7,676 nucleotides of DNA from JAGOEX01 sp964630905 (GTDB lineage Bacteria; UBP6; UBA1177). The notes beneath the pieces are model-generated. The model made no database searches. It had not been told where the DNA came from and saw only the letters and a program-made list of their open reading frames with translations. This document shows positions 1 through 5,457 of the stretch, in pieces. The stretch's first letter is position 1. Each line of letters opens with the position of its first letter. The position numbers were made by a program, and so were the translations under genes. The stretch spans positions 1-7,676 of the forward strand of contig CAZVWR010000087.1 of the NCBI GenBank assembly GCA_964630905.1. Direction: 5' to 3'.

Positions 1-238
1 ACCCCGCATCAATATGCGCCGGAAGACATTCCGCATTGTCAATGTCTGGGGATTCCGACTCCGTGTCAACCACTTCAGACTCCGTTAAAACTTCGTCGGA
101 TAAATCGTCGGAAAGGTCAGCATCAAATTGTGTGTTATTGTCCTGATCTATGGTGCTTTCCTTATCATTTGACGGCTTGCTTTCGTTGCATGATGTGCAA
201 GACCAGAAAATTAAGATAATTACTGCAAGATACTTCAT
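1..238 (-). CDS. Lipoprotein with acidic linker, 3' end cut off by window edge
   Basis: An open frame of 79 codons runs from the ATG at 238-236 to base 2 without a stop, so only the N-terminus is visible. It starts MKYLAVIILIFWSC, giving a short positive n-region, a hydrophobic core (residues 4-12) and two candidate lipid-attachment cysteines, C14 (FWSC) and C17 (CTSC); neither fits the lipobox perfectly. From about residue 18 to 70 the chain is rich in Asp, Ser, Glu and Thr and looks like an unstructured surface linker. It ends in a stretch containing a further Cys (ECLPAH) that may begin a folded domain. A GAGG ribosome binding site lies 4 nt before the ATG. It is separated from the TPR gene by 188 bp and is preceded by a promoter-like sequence, so it is probably its own unit. 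The function is not recognisable; the likely location is the outer membrane or cell surface. Confidence 0.75.
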   Translation of the reverse strand, partial: MKYLAVIILIFWSCTSCNESKPSNDKESTIDQDNNTQFDADLSDDLSDEVLTESEVVDTESESPDIDNAECLPAHIDAG

Positions 239-274
239 AAAACCTCAAAACAAAGCGTTTGAAAACTTTGGAAG

Positions 275-301
275 ATTATCTGAAAAATCAGTTTTAGTCA
301 A
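275..301 (-). promoter_or_regulatory. Candidate sigma-70-type promoter for the left-edge lipoprotein
   Basis: On the minus strand TTGACT (301-296) is followed after 15 nt by GATAAT (280-275). The hexamers each match the -35/-10 consensus at five of six positions, but the 15-nt spacer is shorter than the usual 16-18. The -10 box lies about 37 nt upstream of the ATG at 238, giving a short leader that contains the GAGG ribosome binding site. The short spacer suggests that it might need an activator. Confidence 0.4.
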
Positions 302-329
302 ATAGCACCAACACTTACTTGAACATTTG

Positions 330-351
330 ATCAAATGTTCATCAATACGTT
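330..351. promoter_or_regulatory. Perfect 22-bp palindrome, probable operator
   Basis: Two 11-nt arms, TGAACATTTGA and its exact reverse complement, abut with no spacer. It lies in the 188-bp gap between the TPR gene and the left-edge lipoprotein, about 28 bp upstream of the candidate -35 box, so its centre would be near -70 relative to a start around 268. That position fits a dimeric activator site. It could also form a hairpin (9-bp stem, GATC loop), but no T-tract follows on either strand, so an intrinsic terminator is less likely. It does not match the FNR, CRP or LexA consensus spacings. Confidence 0.55.
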
Positions 352-426
352 AAGCAATCATCTTTGTTTTTTTAATACTCTCAATTTATCTCTAAGATTT
401 TTTGGGGGAACTTCAAATCGTTTTGA

Positions 427-1632
427 TCAGAGACTTGAGCTTTCTTTCAGGTGGATTTCCATCGATTTTCTAAGTTCTGCCGCTTTTTTGAAAAGGTCAT
501 TTCTTGTGATGCGGCTTAGAAGGTCTTCTGTTTTTGGATGGTTGCCTGTCATGAAATATGAATATGCAAAGGCATAGATTATGTCTTCGTTTTCAAGTAG
601 TCCTGCTCTTGATGCGTCGCTATACATTGCAACAACAGACTCGAACTCCTCAACTTCTATAAAATATGCAAGCCGCTGTTTTAATTTCTCTTTCTGGTCA
701 CTGATCGACATGTTGAGAAACAGTGCTTTCAAAAATCTTTTTGCCCTTCTATATAGTTCGGCAGTCTGAGCGGCAAGTGTTTCATCACTCACAGAAACTG
801 TTTCAAGTATGGATGCAGATGTGAGAAGTGAGCCGGAATCGTGGTAACACCCTGAAAGTTCAAGCCGGATATTTCTGCTCTCAGGATAAGTAAGCGCCCC
901 TTTTTCAAGAAAGTGGAGGGCTGTTTTATATTCACCGCTTTTTCTTAATGCCCTGCCTATTGTAAGAAAATCGTTTTCATCCATGCTGTGCTTAAGCATG
1001 AATTCATCAGCCCGGAGAAGTGCGGTAGAATAAAGCTTAAAGCCGATAAGGAAAAAAAGTTCCTGTCTTAAAAACTGCTTGTCGTCCGGCATTTTTCTTC
1101 TCGCTTGAGCTATTACTGAATATGACTGCTCTTTTTTATCAATATTCCACAAACTCTGAGCAAAAATTCCGTAAAGAGCAGGATATTCATTCAGAACGGC
1201 CATGTTCTTTTCTATCACCTCAACTGATTTTTTAAATTGCCTGTCTCCGTAATATGCCTGTGCAAGATAAACTTTTACGACTATTTCTGTCGATCCCGCC
1301 GTAACAGCTTTTTCAAAATGAGACGCCGAAGATGAAAAACTCTGCTTTTTCAAAGCGATAAGCCCCGAAAATGTGTAAAATCTTATAAGTTCTTCGTTGT
1401 TTTTCAGTTTTTGCGCTTTATTTTTCAGCTCCTGTTCATCAACGCTCATCAGTGCCGCTTCAGCTCTTTCATAAAATCCGTCCCTTATGAGAAGAGCCGC
1501 AAGTGCAAGATGGTCCACTTCGTCTTCCTTCTCTTTCTCTTTTGCATTCATTATGAGCGGCAATGCAAAGAAAAGAACAGTTAAAAGAACTGCTGTTATT
1601 CGAGTTTGAATGATATTTTCTGTTTTGCCCAT
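427..1632 (-). CDS. Periplasmic TPR-repeat protein of the TonB2/TtpC cluster
   Basis: This 401-aa protein has a signal peptide: a charged n-region to R11, a hydrophobic core about 12-28 and a likely cleavage after MNA (residue 30). The rest is almost entirely alpha-helical with repeated degenerate helix pairs of TPR type, for example FYTFSGLIALKKQSF, KVYLAQAYYGDRQF and LTIGRALRKSGEYKTALHFL. Such a TPR protein is the usual last gene of the DUF3450-TtpC-ExbB-ExbD-TonB clusters of marine gammaproteobacteria. TPR domains are protein-binding scaffolds, so it probably organises the periplasmic part of the complex; that is inference. The ATG at 1632 overlaps the end of tonB by 37 bp and has an AAGGTG ribosome binding site (1643-1638) 5 nt upstream, inside tonB. 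No clear terminator follows the stop. Confidence 0.85.
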   Translation of the reverse strand: MGKTENIIQTRITAVLLTVLFFALPLIMNAKEKEKEDEVDHLALAALLIRDGFYERAEAALMSVDEQELKNKAQKLKNNEELIRFYTFSGLIALKKQSFSSSASHFEKAVTAGSTEIVVKVYLAQAYYGDRQFKKSVEVIEKNMAVLNEYPALYGIFAQSLWNIDKKEQSYSVIAQARRKMPDDKQFLRQELFFLIGFKLYSTALLRADEFMLKHSMDENDFLTIGRALRKSGEYKTALHFLEKGALTYPESRNIRLELSGCYHDSGSLLTSASILETVSVSDETLAAQTAELYRRAKRFLKALFLNMSISDQKEKLKQRLAYFIEVEEFESVVAMYSDASRAGLLENEDIIYAFAYSYFMTGNHPKTEDLLSRITRNDLFKKAAELRKSMEIHLKESSSL

Positions 1633-2240
1633 ACTTTCACCTTTTTCCCCTGATAAACTGCCGGTTCAAATTTCCAGTTTTTAAGTGCCTCCATCGCCGA
1701 TTCTTCAAAGACTCCGTTTGGAGAACTTTCAAGAACCCTGATATTTTCAACATTTCCTTCTGCCGAGATTAGAATATTGAACATAACATATCCGGTTATC
1801 CCCTTTTTCCTTGCCTTTTCAGGATACTGTGCAGGAACTCTTGTCCCTGCTACCGGCTTGATATCAACGCTTTCAGCAGTCATTACAACATTGTCAACAT
1901 TGCCGATTATTTTATCTGTGACGATAGATCCTGTATCTATTGCAAATTCGGGAAGACCGAAATCTATCCCTGCTGAAAAACTTGTGAGACTTGGAGCAAT
2001 GGATCTCACATTTCTTGAACTGGTCTGTTTTGTCACTTTCCTTCTTTCAATGTTTCTTTCGTTCTTTTTCTTTTTGGGCTCTTTCTTCACTTCAAAACTT
2101 GTTGAAGCGACTTTTTTTTCCTCTTTCGGTGCTTCTGAATAAGTGTTTATTATCAGGATCGTAAAAAGGACAAGAACTGTTCCAAGTGTCATTGAAATAA
2201 AAGCCACGAACACTCTTTTAACTTTTGAAATATGTTCCAT
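1596..2240 (-). CDS. tonB: TonB energy transducer, short TonB2-like form
   Basis: This 214-aa protein is anchored in the inner membrane by one segment (about residues 10-32) after a short cytoplasmic N-terminus. A basic linker follows (KKEPKKKK, then ERRK), and the C-terminal TonB domain covers about 133-214, with the family signature YPEKARKKGITGYV (139-152) and NWKFEPA (188-194). TonB carries energy from ExbB/ExbD to outer-membrane transporters. The linker is short and has few prolines, unlike the Pro-rich spacer of E. coli TonB; this resembles TonB2 proteins, which work with TtpC. The ATG lies 2 bp after the exbD stop with only a weak GGGAA upstream, so translation is probably coupled to exbD. 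Its 3' end overlaps the TPR gene by 37 bp. Confidence 0.9.
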   Translation of the reverse strand: MEHISKVKRVFVAFISMTLGTVLVLFTILIINTYSEAPKEEKKVASTSFEVKKEPKKKKNERNIERRKVTKQTSSRNVRSIAPSLTSFSAGIDFGLPEFAIDTGSIVTDKIIGNVDNVVMTAESVDIKPVAGTRVPAQYPEKARKKGITGYVMFNILISAEGNVENIRVLESSPNGVFEESAMEALKNWKFEPAVYQGKKVKVWAKQKISFKLE

Positions 2241-2242
2241 TT

Positions 2243-2650
2243 TTACATTCCCGCTTCAATATCGGTTGCAACTCCGACATCTGCCGCACCGGCAAGCCGG
2301 CACTGGTCAACAACCTCGATCAGTTTTTCGGAAGCGATCCTTCTGTCGGTAACAACAAGGACACTTTTTGATGCTCCCGACTTGAACTGTTCTCTCAAAC
2401 GGCTTTGTATGACCCATGTTCTGACGGGATTTCCATCCATGAAGACATCCCCGTTCCGGTCAATGAAGATCCTTACTGCTTTTGTCGAGGCGTTCACGGC
2501 ACTCCCGGCTCCCGGTCTTTCAAGATCGACTTTCATATCTTTCTGGAAAGTTGTACTGACCATGAAAAATATCAATAGAATAAAGACCATATCAATAAGG
2601 GGTGATATATCTATCCCCTGTGAATCATCGTTTCTTTCCCTGTATCTCAT
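2243..2650 (-). CDS. exbD: ExbD, proton-channel subunit of the TonB motor
   Basis: This 135-aa protein has the usual ExbD/TolR layout: a short cytoplasmic N-terminus, a single membrane segment (about 14-34) and a periplasmic domain. The signature IDISPLIDMVFILLIFFMV places Asp20 at the position of the proton-carrying Asp of E. coli ExbD. The C-terminal domain carries the typical pattern VFMDGNPV then SVLVVTDRRIASEKLIEVVDQC. With ExbB it forms the proton-driven stator that powers TonB. Its ATG is 3 bp after the exbB stop, and the ribosome binding site AAGGAG (2662-2657) lies in the last exbB codons with a 6-nt spacer, so the two genes are translationally linked. Confidence 0.95.
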   Translation of the reverse strand: MRYRERNDDSQGIDISPLIDMVFILLIFFMVSTTFQKDMKVDLERPGAGSAVNASTKAVRIFIDRNGDVFMDGNPVRTWVIQSRLREQFKSGASKSVLVVTDRRIASEKLIEVVDQCRLAGAADVGVATDIEAGM

Positions 2651-2653
2651 AAC

Positions 2654-3256
2654 TTACTCCTTCTTTCTTTCTTCGGTGCACATCATATCCTTTAACTGAG
2701 CTATTTCACGAAGAAGGGAATTTTCCTTCCTTTGAAGCATCCGTCCTGCAATAAGTCCCGGCACTGCAACGGCAAGACCCATCTGCGTCGTGAAAAGTGC
2801 CTGCGAAATCCCCCCTGCAATACCGCCCGACTGAGAGTAAAGCGACATGTCACCAAGAGAATCAAATGTCTCTATCATTCCAGTGACAGTTCCCAGAAGT
2901 CCAAGAAGAGGTGCAGTTATTACAATTGTCTGAACAAGCACACGGTATTTTGACATTTCCCTTATGAAAGGAAACAGTGCCGCATCGAGACCATCCCTTA
3001 ATTTTACTGAAGAATTTTCCGATATCTCAACCGCTTTTGCGACAGCGGAATCAAGAATTCCGCGACTTGTCTGGATGTTGAGCTCTTTTCTTCTTCTGAT
3101 AAGCTCTCTTACGGATCTTTTTGACCCCCTGTTCAATGTATAGAAACGGTATCCGAGAGCGTACCATAGAACCGCCGTTGAAACAGCAAGAGGAACCATT
3201 ACAAATCCACCTTTTGAAAGATAGCTTATTATCTGATCTAAAAAATTACTTACCAA
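2654..3256 (-). CDS. exbB: ExbB, MotA/TolQ/ExbB proton channel protein
   Basis: This is a canonical short ExbB of 200 aa if translation starts at the TTG at 3256. That start has an ideal AAGGAG (3269-3264) with a 7-nt spacer; the longer open frame from a GTG at 3286 has none. Three membrane segments fall at about 17-37, 104-128 and 146-172. The hallmark APLLGLLGTVTGMIETF (115-131) marks segment 2, and GGISQALFTTQMGLAVAVP (148-166) marks segment 3. At the position of the channel glutamate of E. coli ExbB (Glu176) it has Gln152, while the conserved Thr is kept (Thr157). It works with ExbD and TonB, and presumably with the TtpC paralogue encoded just upstream. The start overlaps the end of that gene by 11 bp. 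Confidence 0.93.
   Translation of the reverse strand: MVSNFLDQIISYLSKGGFVMVPLAVSTAVLWYALGYRFYTLNRGSKRSVRELIRRRKELNIQTSRGILDSAVAKAVEISENSSVKLRDGLDAALFPFIREMSKYRVLVQTIVITAPLLGLLGTVTGMIETFDSLGDMSLYSQSGGIAGGISQALFTTQMGLAVAVPGLIAGRMLQRKENSLLREIAQLKDMMCTEERKKE
2657..2662 (-). promoter_or_regulatory. Ribosome binding site of exbD inside exbB
   Basis: AAGGAG on the minus strand, 6 nt before the exbD ATG at 2650. It overlaps the final Lys-Glu codons and stop of exbB, so exbD initiation depends on local mRNA that is also being translated as exbB. Confidence 0.8.
2862..2914. repeat. Segment shared between exbB and ttpC, copy in exbB
   Basis: This 53-bp stretch encodes the LLGLLGTVTGMI.TFD membrane motif and matches 3481-3533 at 45 of 53 bases by hand alignment, including 17 identical consecutive bases. 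It reflects paralogy of the two channel genes and purifying selection on the motif. Confidence 0.7.
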
Positions 3257-4622
3257 CTTCACACTCCTTGCATTCTTCAGTTCCACACCTGAAAAGATTT
3301 AAAACATGAAGAGCCGCCTGCTCCATGTCACTTTTAATGTTTCCTGCCCAGCCCGAAAGAAGATTTCCAAGAAGAAGTGCAGGAATTGCAACGATCAAAC
3401 CAAGCTCAGTTGTGATCAGTGCCTCTGAAATACCGCTTGAAAGAAGTTTCGGGTCACCTGTTCCGAATTCTGTAATAATATCAAATGTTGCGATCATTCC
3501 GGTAACAGTTCCCAGAAGTCCTAGAAGTGGAGCCACCGAAGCGAAGACAAGTATCAGCGAACCGAATCTGTCAAGCCATGTGTTTTCATGCAGGATCGCT
3601 TCGGAAATTATATCTTCGATGTGCTCACTGTCTTTATCCACATTTCTTAAAGTTGCGGCAACAACTCTTGAAATGGCCCCTTTGTTAGTATTGCAGTAGG
3701 CAATGGCCGAATTTATTTTCCCTTCCTTTACATACCCCTCTATCCCTTTTATCAGTTTTGCAGTATTTTCAGACGCACTTCTTAGGAATGCAACTCTGAG
3801 GATTATAAGAAGCAGTGTAAAAAGTCCAAGGTACATTATCACCCATGCTATTGCTCCGCCTGCACGGACAACATCGATAGGTCCTTTCGATTTTTTCTGC
3901 TGGGCCTCTTTTTCAAGTGACTCGAATACGAACATTTTAACAGTTTCGAGATATCTCCCTTCTTTTATTCCTGAAGCTGATGATGAATCACTTTCATGCC
4001 AGAGCTTGAATGCAAGATTACCCGCCGGAGCAAGAGACCCTGAAAATTCAGGACTGATACCAAAAGCACTTATTGCACCGATCTTAATGATATCACCGTT
4101 AACTGCTTTTCCGTCAGCCAGATAGAACTCTCCGCTCTCCTTTTTAATAGAAGAAAGGTCATTAAGTGTCTCGACAGATCTTTTGAACATATCTGTCATT
4201 ATTTCAACACCTTTACTTTTTTTATCATCATCGCTGAACTCGTTCTTTAACCCGTATCTTGAAAGAGTGACCCCCGCCTGATCTATTGTATTTCCGATGA
4301 CCTCTTTATTTTCAACTATTTCCGAAGTTTCCCTTTCAGCTTCAATGAGAGCTGTCTGAAGAGAATCTGCATTGATCGAAAGTTTTAAGAATTCATCCTG
4401 GAGAGCCGATATCTCCCTCTCACCTTTTGCGGCCTGAGCTTCACTGTTGCTTTTAAATTCATCGAGCATTTTCTGAAGTGCTTTTTTCTGCTGTTCGAGG
4501 AATGCAAACTCTTTTTTATATGCATTTTTAAGATCACTGTTTTTTGCATCTGAGCCGTAAAGAGATAAATTAGAGATGAGAATTGAGAAAAAAATTGCCG
4601 TAAATATCAATCTTAAATTCAT
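3246..4622 (-). CDS. ttpC: TtpC-type MotA/TolQ/ExbB protein with periplasmic coiled-coil extension
   Basis: This 458-aa protein begins with a signal peptide (about 1-23), followed by a periplasmic region of some 230 residues. Its first part (about 28-107) is charged, heptad-like coiled coil. An ExbB/TolQ domain follows, with membrane segments at about 256-280, 352-376 and 398-424. The motor motifs are APLLGLLGTVTGMIATF (364-380) and SGISEALITTELGLIVAIP (396-414), with Glu400 at the conserved channel Glu position. This architecture is that of TtpC, the extra component needed by Vibrio TonB2 systems, where it is thought to bridge to TonB. The tail RCGTEECKEC is unusually Cys-rich. Translation starts at 4622 in an ATGA overlap with the DUF3450 gene, behind a strong GGAGGT site. 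The symbol is given by architecture and context; it could equally be listed as an ExbB-family protein. Confidence 0.88.
   Translation of the reverse strand: MNLRLIFTAIFFSILISNLSLYGSDAKNSDLKNAYKKEFAFLEQQKKALQKMLDEFKSNSEAQAAKGEREISALQDEFLKLSINADSLQTALIEAERETSEIVENKEVIGNTIDQAGVTLSRYGLKNEFSDDDKKSKGVEIMTDMFKRSVETLNDLSSIKKESGEFYLADGKAVNGDIIKIGAISAFGISPEFSGSLAPAGNLAFKLWHESDSSSASGIKEGRYLETVKMFVFESLEKEAQQKKSKGPIDVVRAGGAIAWVIMYLGLFTLLLIILRVAFLRSASENTAKLIKGIEGYVKEGKINSAIAYCNTNKGAISRVVAATLRNVDKDSEHIEDIISEAILHENTWLDRFGSLILVFASVAPLLGLLGTVTGMIATFDIITEFGTGDPKLLSSGISEALITTELGLIVAIPALLLGNLLSGWAGNIKSDMEQAALHVLNLFRCGTEECKECEVGK
3264..3269 (-). promoter_or_regulatory. Ribosome binding site that sets the exbB start at TTG 3256
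   Basis: AAGGAG is followed by 7 nt and then TTG (3256-3254). The in-frame GTG at 3262 is only 1 nt away and the GTG at 3286 lies upstream of the site, so neither suits it. The site is embedded in the Lys-Glu codons of the ttpC tail. Confidence 0.75.
3481..3533. repeat. Segment shared between ttpC and exbB, copy in ttpC
   Basis: This is the partner of 2862-2914 (45 of 53 bases identical). It encodes the same second-membrane-segment motif of the MotA/TolQ/ExbB fold. Confidence 0.7.
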
Positions 4623-5440
4623 TTTTCCACCTCCATTACGCCCAGTACCGGAAGCTCGAAGAACCCTGTTCTGATCTGTTTTTTCAATGAATCAAAAAGT
4701 GCCGCTACAAGTTCAATATGTTTTTTCTCTGTGAGTGGTCTGACGATCCATTTTCCGCTGCTTTCTCTGGCAAACATTCCGTAATCACTCTCTCCGTAAT
4801 GGTAATATGCCGTAACCATTCCAAGCCGTGCAATTGTAACAATCCTTTTTTCACCGTTTATTTCCATCGGCTGGGAAAAAAGACCGTTCTCGCGAGTGAG
4901 TCTGAATTCATCTTCGTAAAACGACCACAGTCTTGAAACCGCTCGGTAAGGAGAAATGGCGCCATTATTCATCTGATCAGATATTTCATTAAGGGCATTC
5001 AGCCTTTCCTCTATTTTAAAAGGAAGCGAGCTATCGATGTGCTTTTTCATTGTTTCAACTGAATCAGACACACTTTTTTTAATTTCCTCCTCTTCTTTTC
5101 CGGGATTTCCTCTTTGAGCTTTCTTTGATGCAATAGAAAGATTAAGCTGTTTTATTTTGAGATTTTCTCTTTGTATCTCGTTTTGGAGTTCAGCTTTTGA
5201 AAGTTCAACCGCTCTCATTCTGTTTTTGAGAGCGTTCTTTTCAATGTCGATCTCGTTCTGCAATGCTTCAACTTCACCTCTTATCTTGATGAGTTCGCTC
5301 GTGAGATCGTTTAATTCATCAGCTTTTAAAGAAGAAAAGCTGCTCACAGAAAGCAGTAGCATTAACAGTAACTTAACTTTATTTAAATAAAACTTTGCGG
5401 GGGGCTTCCCCCCCGCTTTACAGATTATGTTTATTTTCAT
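4619..5440 (-). CDS. DUF3450 family periplasmic coiled-coil protein
   Basis: This 273-aa protein matches the DUF3450 pattern: a signal peptide, a long N-terminal coiled coil (about 42-108), the SLPFKIEERLNAL segment (138-150) and a compact C-terminal part with RLGMVTAYYHY (205-215) and a tryptophan-containing GKWIV. The biochemical role of this family is unknown. It is typically encoded directly before TtpC in TonB2 clusters, so a periplasmic structural partner of TtpC is the reasonable inference. The signal peptide has an unusually long n-region: the hydrophobic core (24-32) comes after 23 residues including AGGKPPAK, and the likely cleavage is after LKA (residue 40). That n-region is encoded by a GC-rich hairpin. 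The ATG at 5440 has AGGA 10 nt upstream and lies 17 bp after the lipoprotein stop. No better start was found downstream. Confidence 0.85.
   Translation of the reverse strand: MKINIICKAGGKPPAKFYLNKVKLLLMLLLSVSSFSSLKADELNDLTSELIKIRGEVEALQNEIDIEKNALKNRMRAVELSKAELQNEIQRENLKIKQLNLSIASKKAQRGNPGKEEEEIKKSVSDSVETMKKHIDSSLPFKIEERLNALNEISDQMNNGAISPYRAVSRLWSFYEDEFRLTRENGLFSQPMEINGEKRIVTIARLGMVTAYYHYGESDYGMFARESSGKWIVRPLTEKKHIELVAALFDSLKKQIRTGFFELPVLGVMEVEK
4629..4634 (-). promoter_or_regulatory. Strong ribosome binding site of ttpC
   Basis: GGAGGT lies 6 nt before the ttpC ATG at 4622, within the last codons of the DUF3450 gene. Together with the ATGA stop/start overlap it supports efficient coupled translation. 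Confidence 0.8.
5397..5416 (-). other. GC-rich stem-loop with G7 tract in the first DUF3450 codons
   Basis: In the transcript an 8-bp perfect stem (GCGGGGGG paired with CCCCCCGC) closes a GAAG loop. It lies 25-44 nt into the DUF3450 frame and 42 nt past the lipoprotein stop. What follows is AAAGTTTTATTT, not an immediate T-run, so it is not a standard terminator. Position and strength fit a 3' stabiliser or processing element that protects the lipoprotein part of the mRNA and lowers expression of the motor genes. The left arm contains seven consecutive G residues. Confidence 0.6.
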
Positions 5441-5457
5441 AACTTATTTTCCTGAGA

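Noticed and set aside
330..351. Intrinsic terminator of the TonB2 operon
   Set aside because: The dyad would fold, but no T-tract follows on the minus strand. The nearby T-run at about 365-372 is on the plus strand, where no gene ends.
335..577. Plus-strand 80-aa open frame covering the end of the TPR gene
   Set aside because: It is antisense to a well-supported TPR gene, has no ribosome binding site, and its composition is typical of a shadow frame.
3256..3286. exbB start at GTG 3286
   Set aside because: It has no spaced ribosome binding site, and it would deepen the overlap with ttpC to 41 bp. TTG at 3256 has an ideal site.
5397..5416. Intrinsic terminator between the lipoprotein and DUF3450 genes
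   Set aside because: The stem is strong, but AAAG precedes the T-rich stretch and the stem lies inside the DUF3450 coding region. A processing or stabilising role fits better, though partial termination cannot be excluded.
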